From Selaginella tamariscina (lineage: Eukaryota > Streptophyta > Lycopodiopsida > Selaginellales > Selaginellaceae): DNA of 64,000 nt. The position numbers and the translations under genes were made by a program. Shown one piece after another: positions 1 to 12,354 of this stretch. How positions within the stretch are numbered: position 1 is the first letter of the stretch; each line of letters starts with the position of its first letter. The stretch is from the NCBI GenBank assembly GCA_003024785.1, contig PUQB01000766.1:1-64000 (forward strand), given 5' to 3'. The notes under the pieces are model-generated. The model had not been told where the DNA came from. It was given only the letters and a program-made list of their open reading frames with translations, and searched no databases.

Positions 1-89
1 TGGTTAATACAGGAATGATACGGGGTTGTGTTTTGTTACGGACACAATGAGGAGCAGCAACAGAGTGGCGATGCTCAGGACGTTGTGTA

Positions 90-265
90 CATCAAAGTGG
101 GGGAAATACCGACTGCCGGACGTGACAACAGTCGGAGAGGATGGGAATATTCTTCCTGGTGCTTACCGTGGCTTTAGGAATATCCTTGCTGGCAGTCGGA
201 CTCTGCTATTCAGAGCTAAACGTTCCCAGAAATATGAGTTTTCCGATGAACAAGTTCAGCAAAGA
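90..265 (+). CDS. Possible partial exon with a membrane segment
   Basis: Between about 141 and 265 one frame encodes a strongly hydrophobic stretch (GIFFLVLTVALGISLLAVGL) followed by a polar tail, and a GT dinucleotide follows near 270. This would suit the end of an exon for a one-pass membrane protein whose remainder lies to the left of the window. I do not recognise the protein. Another frame is also open over the same bases, so coding status is weak. Confidence 0.15.
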
Positions 266-299
266 AGAATATAGGTTTGTACAGTACACATATATATGC

Positions 300-1060
300 C
301 ACAGAAGTTTTTGTATAGTAAATGACACACACGCGCACGCACACGCAGACACACACACGTATAATAGAGAAGAAACACTTACATGAATATAATAAATTAT
401 TTAGTCAGTGTTATTATTAATTTTATTATTAAGATGAAAATTCTACAGGAAAAAAATTATATATACTTGATGAGAATACAGATTCTAAGTTCTTGAAGTT
501 CATTAATAAAAATATTAATATTTGTGCGTTGGTTTTCTATATAAATGTATGAGCAGCCTACGGAAGATTTTTAAAAGTATAAACAACAGAAATTTATGAT
601 ATACATTTAAAATTCTTTTGTGCATAAAAATATAAAATGCCCTAAAATGATAATAATTATGATATACATTTAAAATACCCTTATTTAATCATTATTATAT
701 ATCTATGCTTCATAAATATTCATAAATATATACATGCGTTACAAATGTTATTGCATTATCATTGTACAAAGAAATAAGATGAAATTCAATATTTAAAAAA
801 AACGAGAAATCCTCTGAAGAGTCGTCCGGAACAGTATGGTTTTGTACGGAAGCACATAGATTTATATTTGAGTCACTGGGACGAGGCGAGCTGCTCAAAG
901 CAGATTGAACAGTGTTGTCCTTCCTACTGCATTTTAAACTTCAGTATAGTGTGTCTGTATACATATCTATATCTATACATATACATATATAATGTACATG
1001 CACACACACATATATACGAGAGAGCATTTCTAGTATGACTACATAAACATATATGTTACT
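300..1060. other. AT-rich intergenic DNA, no gene seen
   Basis: This stretch is AT-rich, with a short CA repeat near 327-358 and TA-rich runs near 950-1010. No splice-linked coding frame or RNA gene was recognised. Confidence 0.5.
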
Positions 1061-1237
1061 GTAGTGTGTATACACCTCCTTGATATGGCTCTATCAGTAC
1101 CTCTCTCTCTCACACACACAGAGACACACACACACACATAGTGTATGCGTATGTACATATCTATATCTATATCTATATACATATCACACACATAAATAAG
1201 AGTATCATAACGTCCTTGATATGGCTCTATCAGTACG

Positions 1238-1269
<32 letters not shown>

Positions 1270-1476
1270 ACACACACACACTACACCCTTGAAGAAGTAC
1301 TATTCTTGCCCCAGACGAGCTCTCATATACATACACACACACACACACACATATAAATAAGAGTATCATAACGTCCTTGATATGGCTCTATCAGTACGTC
1401 TCTCTCTCTCTCTCACACACACACACACGTACACACCTTGAAGAAGTACTATTTCTTGCCCCAGACGAGCTCTCAT
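1060..1476. repeat. Tandem duplication with CT/CA microsatellites beside a gene end
   Basis: The phrase 'ccttgatatggctctatcag' recurs three times, near 1,078, 1,214 and 1,374, each followed by a CT run and then a CA run. The phrase 'cttgaagaagtactatt' with 'gccccagacgagctctcat' occurs twice, near 1,288 and 1,438. The second copy abuts the stop codon of the minus-strand gene that ends at 1,476. The 3' flank of that gene has therefore been duplicated as a unit of roughly 150 bases, probably by slippage or unequal exchange at the microsatellites. Confidence 0.75.
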
Positions 1477-3001
1477 CACGAGGAAGCAAAACCAAAGCCG
1501 TTCCAGAGCATAACATAGAGCTGAATAGGTTGCAAGGACTGCTTATGTAGTGAGAGTATCTCACTTATTACCAACGTATCGTAGCACCGTATAGTACCAG
1601 AGGATTGTACCATCCATGGAGTTACTTTTTTACCCGCAATACGAGAAATTACCACCAGTTTACCATTTGAGCGAGCTGATTCGTACACCTCTTTCAGCCC
1701 TGCCCTGTCCGCTGCTGTTCCGTACTCCACGGATGATACATACAAAAATCCCTGTAAATAAAGAACGTGCATATATATAGACACACACACACACACACTT
1801 TTTATTCTCACACACACACGCACAAATACGTATATACATAGTACCTCTTCTGTGTGACTAATACCAACACCGAGCTTTTCATTCTCATCAGGGATCAAGT
1901 TCAAAGCCATTTCCGAAGCTGCCGGTGCATACCAAAGCCGTACACCTCTCAAGATCCCTATATCACTCCCTGGCTCATCATGTACGGTATAGCTTCCCGA
2001 GTTAATAATACTCAATGCTTCTTCTTGTGACCCCACACCAAAACCTACAGAGCCTGATCCCTAGTGTAGAAAATATGCATATATATATATAGAGAGAGAG
2101 AGAGACACACACACAACACATAATTCTAAGTCAATATACAAATACCATCAAATAGATATTCATTGCTTATTGATATCAATTTCTTTTTAAACTAATATAT
2201 GTATATTACACACACACAACAGTTACCTGTCTGAGAATTGGCTCGGTCTGAATGTTCACAAATATAATGGGAACCCCCGCTTTTTGTGATGCAGATAACC
2301 AAGCCATTGCTCTCGCCGAAGTATCATCAACGTCGTTAAACTCTAGTTAAACAGGAGTTTAACTTAAATACACACACACACACACACACAAGAACCTGGA
2401 CTGGGACGAACAGGTTGGAAAGGCATGAGGAGGAGAGAGAAGACAATGGCAGAATTTGGTGAGGGAAGAAAATGTTGCATTTTTTGCTGCCATGAATATG
2501 AAATGAGGCAATCCTTCATCTGTAGAGTGGACACCCTCATTTTGCTCCTCTCTCCTAATAATCTTTGACTTTGATCTATAAAAGAATCATTTAGTCCCTC
2601 TGTGTGTGTTTGTGAGAGAGAGAGAGACAGACAGACAGAGACAGAGAGACAGACCTTGGGTTAAAGCGCATTCCTCTTCATTGGCATCCATGAGTGTAAC
2701 AACATAGTTTCTATCATCAAAAAAAGCGAGAGCATAGTTTTTCCGAAGCATAGACTCCTCAGCAACAATGCAAGCAGTGATCTCCAGTCTCCCGCCTTGC
2801 CTCGAAACTCTAACATATATCTTTTCGTTCTTAGGTGCCAGCTTACGAAGTTCACGGGTTAATCCTGCTTTACCTGAATTTAATGAGTATTAGTAATGTA
2901 TCAACACACACACACAAGTTTTCATCCTCCAAACATATATAACACAATCTTTTAGAGTTGTAAATATGTATCGTCCTCAGAAAGACCCTCTCCCTCCCTT
3001 C

Positions 3002-3035
<34 letters not shown>

Positions 3036-3217
3036 TGTATAAACATAAGTATACCTGGAAACGGTGATTTTATAACAGCCAATGCCTGTCCTTCTAGTCT
3101 AAGCTGCTCTATAACATCCCCAGGAAGAAATTTATCTTCACTCCATGAATCTATCCCCTGACTAACACATTTCACAGCTACCGATGTTCTTTGTCCCACT
3201 CCCATCCTTCCCAACAT
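1476..3217 (-). CDS. Conserved multi-exon protein with a PDZ-like C-terminal region, function unknown
   Basis: Five exons join cleanly through GT-AG introns on the minus strand: 3,217-3,055, 2,873-2,655, about 2,346-2,227, 2,060-1,845 and 1,751-1,476. Each junction keeps the frame. The joined protein has roughly 330 residues. Its middle carries a sheet-rich segment (IYVRVSRQGGRLEITACIV). The C-terminal part (GFLYVSSVEYGTAADRAGLKEV, then GKLVVISRIAGKKV) has the spacing of a PDZ-type fold, with a hydrophobic carboxylate-loop-like start and an 'A-D-R-A-G' turn. The PDZ assignment is inference. The start chosen is the first ATG of the most upstream supported exon; further upstream exons are possible because nothing marks a promoter. 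The introns are rich in CA and CT repeats. I do not recognise the family by name. Confidence 0.6.
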
Positions 3218-3239
3218 AAATATCAACGCTTTTTATCAT

Positions 3240-4530
3240 TGAACTATACGTACAAACAAAAAGAGATTAACATATATATATATATATATATATAATATAT
3301 ATATGCATTACAGACGACAGAAACGCACCTAGATAAGTTGTGGATGTGTGTGCGGTTAAGAGAGAGATAATGCAAGTAATACATCAAAGGAACTCACTAC
3401 TAAACAATAAATAGTGAATTATATAAATGATTAATATGTTCACCTGTAAAGACCGTCTGGTTCATAGCTGTTCATAGTTCCACATCATTCTGCTTCCAAG
3501 GTATGAATTTTAGAGAGATAAAGAGCTGGACAATGACAATTATAACTGTATATATATATAACATTATGTCAAATATACCTGATAGCGAACTCAAATTAAT
3601 TGCTTAAACATCGATCCGTATATAGTAATCAAAGGTTTAAGCACCACAAGATCCGAATTTCAATAAAAGCAAACCTTCGCTTGAGACCCTATAGATAGTA
3701 CTCGCACACACTGTAATAAGCAACCGGCTATTCCCGGTGGAGTTACCGGCTATTGCCGGTCAAGTCCTTCCGTTCCACGTTGAAAGGGGTCCCCGTATAT
3801 TCTACTCTTCTCGACAGTTGCTTCCCATAGTGCTTCTAGACGTCCTTTTCAACCTGAAAGGGTAAAAAGTCAATATATTGTAGTGAATCCTGAAAATGTT
3901 TAACTAAACCAATATTTAAATATAATAAGCTTGTTAAAACCTCTTATAATATATATTTGTATATTTTCATATGTGAGTATATTCTCATTTTATATGATTA
4001 ATCTCTAAGTGTTGGAATATACTAAATATGGTGTAGACAATTAGTGTATACTACAATGTCTATCTAAACTCCTTACAAATATTAATAAATATATTTTGAT
4101 TGTTTTGATTATCATTATCTTACATAAAGTTTAAAACTGAAACAAAATCTAAACCATCCTGACATATACTAACTAATATATGTTAATTTTGGTATGGTTA
4201 TCATTTGTTAAACAATTGAAGATATATATGTAAATTAATTTATTTAATAGAATAAAGTTGACTTATTACCTATTTATGTTGTTATTCACATATACATAAG
4301 AAGTCAATATGTGAGTTCAGAAAAACAAAAAACTTTTTGACTTGTATGTATACCATTATGTATGAAGTATTAATTTTTATAATTACAGTAATTTAGTTAT
4401 AGAGTCTTCCATAGAGCATATTCTCTAAAATATTATGTTGACATATATAGTGTATAGACAAGGATTTTTGTCAACAATAAGGATATGCTATATATTAGAT
4501 TATGCTTGTATATATAAAAGTATACTCGTT
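3240..4530. other. AT-rich spacer between two minus-strand genes
   Basis: The stretch is AT-rich with a TA run near 3,270-3,305. Around 3,720-3,770 there is a short doubled phrase 'ccggctatt.ccggt'. No coding frame stands out. Part of it may be the promoter and 5' leader of the gene to the left, which reads away from here. Confidence 0.4.
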
Positions 4531-4533
4531 TAC

Positions 4534-7500
4534 CTATCTTATCGTACGGACTTGGCGAATCTCTGTCTGGGACCGTACTTCAAGCAGTTCACCATCTGGG
4601 TTGTAGTCTCGTTCAATTACCAAGATAGTTTCCTCTTCTAAATGCCACCACATCCAATTCTCAGATTACCATGCTGGTTAAGCTGTGCATATGTGTATAA
4701 TCCACCGGTAAAACAAAAAGACCAAATACAACATATATACATACAGCTTTGACATCACGCTAGGCGTATATATATAGGTTTCACTTAAAGACATACAAGA
4801 GAGAGAGAGGTTTGATAACAACTGTCAAAATTTCTTCGTTACTCAGGTAGTGTATGCACACATACTTTATGCATTTGCACACATACATGTGCATATATCG
4901 ATGTGTAGGGGTAACTTACCCGGTAAACACAACATGGTGCCTTCGTCCTTATTTATTGCCTTAGGCGATTTCCTGCGTGCCTTATATTCTTTGCATGCAT
5001 GTTGCTCTCCTGCTGCTCTGTGATAACTGCATTTACCTCAAACACCTTCCAAATTCCAGTTAACTCTTTCACGTTCAATCTCGGCCGTTGAGACAGCAAA
5101 CTAACCTCATCTTTCTTTGATTTACTGTGAAAGTTTATAATTAATTATCACAATTCATTACTATTAGTTTAAATACTTAATATATTAAGTATTAATGTTC
5201 AAGTTATATACTAACAAAACAGTGAATTACTATTTGTTGTAATTATGATAATGCTTAGAATATATATAATCTATTTACCTTATGCCGTCTGAGTTAACTG
5301 GTGCAATCCACTCTTCTTCATATGCAGCAATTTGCAAACACTTGCACTTCATCTGTTTCATCATGTACTGAAATTGTGTGAATTATTCGAACACGCGTAT
5401 GCCCTCCTTTAACAAGACACTGACATATAAAATACAAACATCATATACATATAGCGCATATACTTATACATATATGTGTATATAAGTGTGTGTCTCTCCG
5501 TGTATAACGTGAGGAGTCACACACACACACTTGCTCGATTTTGTAGGTTGGTGCGTAGAAGTAGCCCCTCGCAACGCTTGTGTCGTCTTTTGGCCTTACT
5601 AGCATTGTTGGTCCTCGAGAATAAGTTCCATCCTGATATAAATATACATATACATACATATATATTAGCTATTTTTTTTACATACTCGGTATAAACAGAT
5701 GCTATAATATATGCATGGCAGAATATACTACACATCTATGGATATATTTGAAGCTAGTACAAGTAACGTACTCATGTGGTTATATAGTAAATACAAAGGA
5801 ATAAATGTATAGCTTATAGCATTTGATTACATTTTGCGTATACCTACTATAATAGGGTTTATCTGTGCATATGAGAGAGAGAGAGAGATATGTAAACTAT
5901 ATATATACCTCAAAGAAGACAAGACCTGCTTCTGGGGTCATAATATCGTTCTCCATGACTTCCTTCATGCCTTCATATGTGTGTTTAGCAGTAACCTGAG
6001 GTAAAGGATATGGTTCCACGTCTTCTTCTGTAGCTTCCTTTGTATCCCTTCTGTATCTTCATCTGTATATACATCACCTTCTTCTGCACTGCTTCCTGTA
6101 TAATCACCTTCTGCCGCATCACCATTTTCAAAAGTGCTATCATCGTCAAAATCTGTTTATAAACTCCTGTCAAATTGCTGTGTGCGTGTGTTTGTTGTGT
6201 ATGTGAGACAAAAACGCATACACAAACCTTCCGTATCATAATCTTCTTCCAAGTCTTCATCATCCTCTCCATCTGTTGTTACATATATATGCATAGCTAT
6301 TCCACAAATACACACGCATGCACGCACACACACATTCATACCTCCAGCCACATCTTCAATATGACGCTCGTAACTCTCTATATCATCTTCATCTTCGTCA
6401 TCTTCTTCTTCCATAAGTACTTCTTCAGCCATTATATCTTGTTCAATCAACTCATTTTGCACCTGTATTTTATCCCCGGTCTTGTCACCATATGGATTAG
6501 CAAGATTCCATAAAGTTTCCCTGGATATACCCTTCTTGTCAGGTGCAGACTCCACAAAGCTCACTATACGGCAGTCGTATAAATACTCTTTCTTACCACC
6601 AAGACCGATCGGTTCCACTTCTGCTGTCTCTGGATTGAACACGGCACCTACTCCTTCCCACACTCCATTGTTATTGTTCGCAAATGTGTTCCAGAGTGGC
6701 ATAGGAACTGTCTCCTGCACATACATACATTCATACATAACATACATTATGTGTGTGACAGTACAGATACGCACGTACCATTTCGTGGACTGACTTAGAG
6801 TACTAAACACAACAGTTATCATATTTAGTCATGAAGAGTATTACCAGTACATTCCACTCTGTGTGTGAGTGTCTGTATGTGTGCGTGTGTGTGTTGATGT
6901 ATAACAGCTAATATAGCAATGCGACTATGAATAATACAATTGTGAGATTGTTATATGTTGTCATAACTACTAAAATGCCCAAATGTTAATACATATAAAA
7001 GCTAACACACAAGTCAGTACACAAAATTTAAAAACATGCCTCGTATGGATGTATATTATATCTGCACGTTACAGAGACAATATTGAAATCTGGTACACAA
7101 GCACGCAGAACTATATAGATATGATGCAATACTGCTACAACATCATAGTATTGAACACAATAGTACGCTCTTTCTCAAATACGTATATTTAAGTAATTAG
7201 AATTTTTCTTTCACACACACACACACACATATATATATATACGACTTCTATATATCATGATGTACTATATAATATTTACCTCTTCTTGGAGGATTTCTTT
7301 TCGATCAACTATGAATATCCCTGTCACGTTGGAGGGCTTATATCCGCTTCCTGTGTTCTTGGATTTCGCAGGGAACGCTTGTAATCTGCCTGTTTCCTGT
7401 CTTTGAGTGCTAAACTCCACAGATTCTCCTTCCTCTTCTTAGGCCCATTTCTTGCAGATGCATAGATCTGTACACATACCTTGAATGTGCGATTTCCGAT

Positions 7501-7599
7501 AGGATACACGCTCCTGTGATGAAATCGGCTCTCTCCATGCTCTCCGTTACAAGCATTGCCTCGTCCCAAAAGCGGAAATGTGCTCACTACACACAGCAT
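4534..7599 (-). CDS. Conserved plant/algal protein with an acidic insert, possible beta-barrel fold
   Basis: Several minus-strand exons form one gene. Recognisable blocks in order are: GYKPSNVTGIFIVDRKEIL (about 7,280-7,345), GVWEGVGAVFNPETAEVEPI with KKEYLYDCRIVSFVES (about 6,540-6,715), a long Glu/Asp-rich stretch (about 6,070-6,450), EPYPLPQVTAKHTYEGMKEV (about 5,950-6,020), DGTYSRGPTMLVRPKDD (about 5,540-5,640), CLVKGGHTRVRIIHTISVHD (about 5,350-5,420), AAYEEEWIAPVN (5,280-5,330), LTGIWKVFEVNAV (about 5,030-5,070) and a final exon ending ETILVIERDYNPDGELLEVR with the stop at 4,534. The run of short beta-like blocks recalls calycin/lipocalin-like proteins of plastid lineages, possibly the DUF3598 type; that is inference from memory. 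The frame slips by one base at the homopolymer at 5,336-5,338. The acidic block looks like a disordered insertion. Exon joins in the first 300 coding bases are unsure. Confidence 0.55.
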
Positions 7600-7602
7600 T
7601 TC

Positions 7603-8160
7603 ATAAACCCTAAGAAAACCCTAATAAGTTGGGTATGGTAATTAGTAAGGTTTAACGACTGATTAATTATTGTTAAATATATTGTAAATGCAAATAACAT
7701 ATATGCTAGCAAATAAGTTAACCACATACATGTGTTCACACAACACACAAGAGCATACACATGCATGCATTCATACATGTTTACAGATATACAAACACAA
7801 TACCTACAACACATAAATATATATATTTACATAACAAAGTAACAAAAGTAACAAATGAGATGTTCATATATATATAATATATGCATACATATGTATGAAT
7901 GTACATATGTAATATAAACATGCCACATATACAAGTAACATTATAATATTATCTTTATATATTGAGAGGGAGGTGCCAATTGAAAAAAAAAAAAATCAAA
8001 AAGAAACTAAAAGTATCCATTATAGGGAAACTTAGCAACCAACCCTATAAAAGGTGCATTGTTGTAAGTAGTAGGTTCTAATTGAGTAACATTAGATCTA
8101 ATATTATTAAATTCATTATTTTCATATAACAATTGCATTAGTTAAGATGTTAGGGTGTTG
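7603..8160. other. AT-rich spacer
   Basis: AT-rich DNA with TA and short CA runs and a poly-A stretch near 7,984-7,995. No gene was seen. It probably contains the 5' flank of the minus-strand gene to its left. Confidence 0.45.
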
Positions 8161-8162
8161 TT

Positions 8163-8820
8163 ATTAAAGTTTTAACCCTAAGAGCTAATAGGTGGTAACA
8201 TGTGGTTGTTAAGTGGTCATTCGATGTTAACATTTTATGTGAACAATATTAAGTCTTTCAAGACAACTCTGAGAGTTTAACTTAGATGCCTAAATAAGCA
8301 TGAGACTTAGGTTTTACCCTAAGTCCTCTAGAATGACTACTTTTTGAACCTTAGAGGATAACCTGAGTAGACTTTAAGATTCTACCTTATGAAGTCTAAA
8401 CAAGTTCATGCCCTAACTCCACTAAGAAGACGTGTCCCACACATACCCCCATGATAAAGCTAATGTAGTATCACTTATCCCTTAAGAAATCACATTTGCC
8501 TGGGAGTACAACCTCTTTTGGGCAACAAGACCTTAAATCACAATTAACCCTAAAGTGTTTGAGTGGCTAAGTCATACTTTAAACTTAGGGTTCATACGTA
8601 GTGAAGACACGAATGTGCACCATATGTGGACACAAGTGTTTTACTAAGTAAACTCTTTAAGGCTAAGTTTGAATAACCTTAAAACATGACCTTGCGAGTG
8701 CCTTGCAAATGGGCTCTTACTAATGAGATTAAGTTGTTCAACCCTTGGATCCCATAGCCCATTAGTACATCCAATTATGAGAATTAAACTCCCTTGAGCA
8801 AATGCCTAAGGCTTAACACC
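8163..8820. mobile_element. Decayed LTR fragment (first half), Ty3/Gypsy-related
   Basis: This segment aligns by eye with 10,233-10,985, for example 'agttttaaccc', 'gaggataacct', 'gacgtgt..cacacatac' and 'cttgcgagtgcct'. It differs mainly by C-to-T and G-to-A changes. It is an old partial copy of the same long terminal repeat and stops abruptly where the integrase-like fragment begins. Confidence 0.65.
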
Positions 8821-10232
8821 CATGTTGTCCCTATTAGGATGGTGCCAATGTGGCGGCCTACCTCATCTGATACGACTGGCATGTCTACCCATGCGCCATA
8901 ATAGGGTATTAATGGCACTGTCTACCATTATTACCCTATTTTATATGCTCATGCGTGTGGTCCATCCTCGTGGACCATGTGACCCTGTGAGCTGGCCATA
9001 TGTGCGGGAGTAGGATACCGACTCCCCCATTGGGTGCCCCTTCCTTCCACTCTTAATGCCACTACTTTGGTTGCGCCTTCGCCCTGAAGGGCAGTGGGGT
9101 TCACCTTTCTTTGCTCGATTCTCCTGAGCGGGGAATTTTGCCAAGTGGATGTACGGTTTGAAGTGATTACTGTTAACCTTCTATCGTAACAACTGCCCGT
9201 TGGCTCTCAGTAGAACCATACCATTGTTGAAGGTTTCTAGTACCTCATATGGTCCTTTCCATCCTGGCCGAAACTTGCCCTTCCGGAATATTTGCAGCTT
9301 CTTGTACACTGCCCTTGCGCATAATCTCAGAGTTTCTTTTTCTTGTCCTTTGCTTGTTTGGTCTGCTGTTGGTGGTTCTCTCTCGCCAACTGCGCCAGGA
9401 ATCGCACCTCATTTAGTTGTTCTAGTTGCTCTAGTCTTTTTGTGTAACCGTCGGTTCGTCCGTGATCCTGTGGTTTAGACTTGTCCATAAGTTAGGTATT
9501 GTGAACTCCCATGGCATGATGGCCTCCAGACCATAGGGTAGATGGAAGGGTGTTGCTCTCGTTGCGTTTTGAATGTCGTCCAGTACGTCCATAATACTGA
9601 TGGTAGCATTTCCTCCCATCGCCTAGGTTCGTTGTGGTAGAGCTTCTTTAAGATGGTGACCAATATCTTGTTTGTAAAGTCAGCATGTCCATTCCCCTGC
9701 AGGTAGTAGGTTGTTGACAAGTGATGCTTAATGACGAATGTGCTAACCAGTTCCCGGACAGTCTCGTTGGTGAAGTAGCTTCCCTGGTCTGATACCAACT
9801 CCAGTGGGCAGCCGAACCTTGTCAGGATGTTTGTATAGATAAACCTTGCTATTTGCTCTACCGTTGCCTCTCTGAGTGCAGTTCTCGAGTGAGGACTTCA
9901 TATAGCCATGGGGATAACCGTAGTAGCTCTCCTAGGGTTACCGACACCTGGGTTTCCCGTACCTTCCTGGCTATGAACTCGTGTACTCCTATCATCACCC
10001 TCATCCTTGGACCTTGCGCAAGTTTCACATGCTTTACATGGCCTCCACTTCTGCGCACCTTTGTGCCCACTGTCTCGGTTTCACAAGTTCGGCTGTCATT
10101 TCCTCCTCATTGAATTCTCTATTATCTTCCTCCTCAAGGTCAACTAGTAGCCTTGTCTGTTGGGCTTGTGATCGCCCTGCATTGCAGCTCGGGGGTGACA
10201 TCTCTACATGGTTAGCTTGTGGTGGGGGGACT
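8821..10232 (-). mobile_element. Fossil Ty3/Gypsy pol fragment (integrase end)
   Basis: The minus strand encodes a recognisable Gypsy integrase core with the phrases VSDQGSYFTNETVREL, STTYY and GNGHADFTNKIL, then YGLEAIMPWEF. The last phrase is typical of the Tat/Retand-like branch of plant Gypsy elements; the branch call is an inference. The fragment is more GC-rich than its surroundings. It is clearly broken, with many breaks, and old. It lies between two related LTR-like segments. Confidence 0.7.
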
Positions 10233-11760
10233 TGTCAGAGTTTTAACCCAAAGGGCCAACACGTGGCTGCTAGGTGGCCATTTGGCGTCATCACCCTATG
10301 TGAGCAACGCTAAGTTTCCCAGAACAACCCCAATGACCCCTAGGGTTAGACTCTAATGCCCAAGTAGACATGAGACTTAGGGTTTAGCCTAAGTCTCCCT
10401 AGAATGTCTACCCCCAAAACCCTTGAGGGATAACCCTAGTTGACTTAGGTTTAGCCTAAGTCTCCCTAGAGTGTCTGCCCCTAAAACCCTTGAGGGATAA
10501 CCCTAGTTGACTTAGGGTCTTGCCCTAGAAGACCTAAACAGGCTCATGCCCTAACCCCATCGAGGAGACGTGTGTTCAACACATACCCTAGACAGAGCTA
10601 AGGCATCGTCACTTACCCTTGAGGAATCACCCTCATCCGGGAGTACAACCCCTTTAGGGCGACAAGGGGTACCTTGAACCACGACTAACCCCTAAGGGTT
10701 TGAGTGGCCAAGTTATACCCTAAACCTAGGGCTAGTACTTAGTGAGGACACGAGTGTGCGCCGTAGGCGGACACGAGTGTTCTACTAAGCAAACTCCCTA
10801 AGGCTAAGTTTGGGATACCAAGCACATGACTTGCGAGTGCCTCACAAAAGGGCTCCTGCTAACATGTTTAGGTTGTTCAACCCTTGAATTCCAAGGAGAA
10901 CACTCCCCTAGCCAAGTGTGCCAAAGCACACCTAGTTATGAGACCTAACCTCCCTTGAGCGGATGCCCAAGGCTTAGCACCCTAGTGCAAGCACAAGCAT
11001 GTCTGTTTGCTAAAGTATCCAACCCCTTGACAAGCCCATGACATAACCCCAAAGGGTGTGCCTCAGGCGTTGTACCATGTGACGTTTAGCCCAGTGTCAC
11101 ATCTCCATGTGACACTGCCTTCCCGATGTGGCTATCATGCCATAGCCCTTAGATTCAAGAGTTGCACCAAGTGCCACAAACGTGGCTCCTAAATGCCAAC
11201 TCTAGAACCCCTCAATGAACCCTCAGGAACCAGGTAATGTGAACCTGTCAAACAAGATCCCACGCCCACAGTTGGACAAGGACACGGATGTGCCTTGCTT
11301 GGCTGTGAGTGCTACACCTAGCTTGACGTGGAGGAGGAGGCTGGAGACAAGCCTCAACCTCTGCCTCTTGGAACGTGCATTCCGACAAGACCTCCCAGGC
11401 ATGGATTCGCCAACGTTAAGGGTAAGCTACCCCGAAGGTGGGACGTACCCCTGGCATCTGGAAGTTAGGGCGGCACAACAGAGGGTTGTGCCTTGACGAC
11501 ACAAGCTAGAGCTTGCACCGGGAGAAGAGTAACGAGCTCAGTCATGAACCCAGGAACCCTCACTCCTATATACTACCTTATTTATGTGACAGAGGCCCCC
11601 CCCCTGTTTTCCTGTTTACATAAGTGGGCTAGCACTGAAATCTCATTCCCAGAGGGAACATACTTGGTGAGTTATCCATCGACCCCTAAACCCTAACCTG
11701 TCAAACCTGGGGTATTTCTAAGCATATCCGACACGCCGAACTCACCGGAACTAACCATTA
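10233..11760. mobile_element. Long LTR-like repeat of the old Gypsy family
   Basis: This GC-richer repeat of about 1.5 kb is the best-kept of three related copies; the others are 8,163-8,820 and 23,360-23,960. It contains an internal near-duplication of 'gacttaggtttagcctaagtctccctaga' type phrases at about 10,374-10,480 and a TATA-like 'cctatatactacc' near 11,565. It begins near TGTCAGAG. The exact right end could not be fixed, and no convincing target duplication was found. Confidence 0.55.
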
Positions 11761-11809
11761 ACCCAACCGGGACACGAAAAATGAGGGTAAGAGTTTTCTA
11801 GAAGGTAAG

Positions 11810-12349
11810 TGTCAAGCCACGATCCAGGAACCAGGAAGCAAGTAGGATTCCGAGAACAGGAAGGCTTGACTCAGGAACAGGACCGAGAGCAGGATAGGAA
11901 CTAGGAACAAGGAACAGGATGGATCCAAGAACAAGACAGGATCCGGAGTAAGACAGGAGCAGGAGGTAAAGAGTAAGACAAGAACAAGACAAGAACAAGG
12001 AACAAGAAAATCGTAGAATGACTGGTGTTGATTGTAACTGATTGTACAACAATTAGGTCGGAGCTTTTATGCTCACAACTCCAAGCTAATCTGGTCATGA
12101 GCCTAATCTAGTCACTAGCCAAAATTGGTCATCCTTATCCTATAGGAATATCCTGTAGGAATATCCTGCGGGAATATCATGCGGGAATATCCTGTGAGAA
12201 TATCCTGCGGGAATATCCTGTGAGAATATCCTGCGGGAATATCCTGTGGCATATCCTGTGGAATATCCTGCGGGCCGAAATCCTGTATCGCATATCCTGT
12301 AGGCTGAATCCTGTATGTCGTATCCTATATCCTGTATCGGGTCGTGACA
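11810..12349. mobile_element. Solo LTR of the chromovirus family
   Basis: The segment starts TGTCAAGCCACGATCC and ends GGGTCGTGACA, the same ends as the two LTRs of the full element at 13,441-19,728. It is shorter and more diverged than they are. It carries its own array of about ten 'gaatatcctg(c/t)g' units at 12,145-12,270. It is flanked by a near-perfect 5-base duplication, GTAAG at 11,805 and GTATG at 12,350. It therefore looks like a solo LTR left after recombination between the two ends of an older insertion. Confidence 0.85.
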
Positions 12350-12354
12350 GTATG

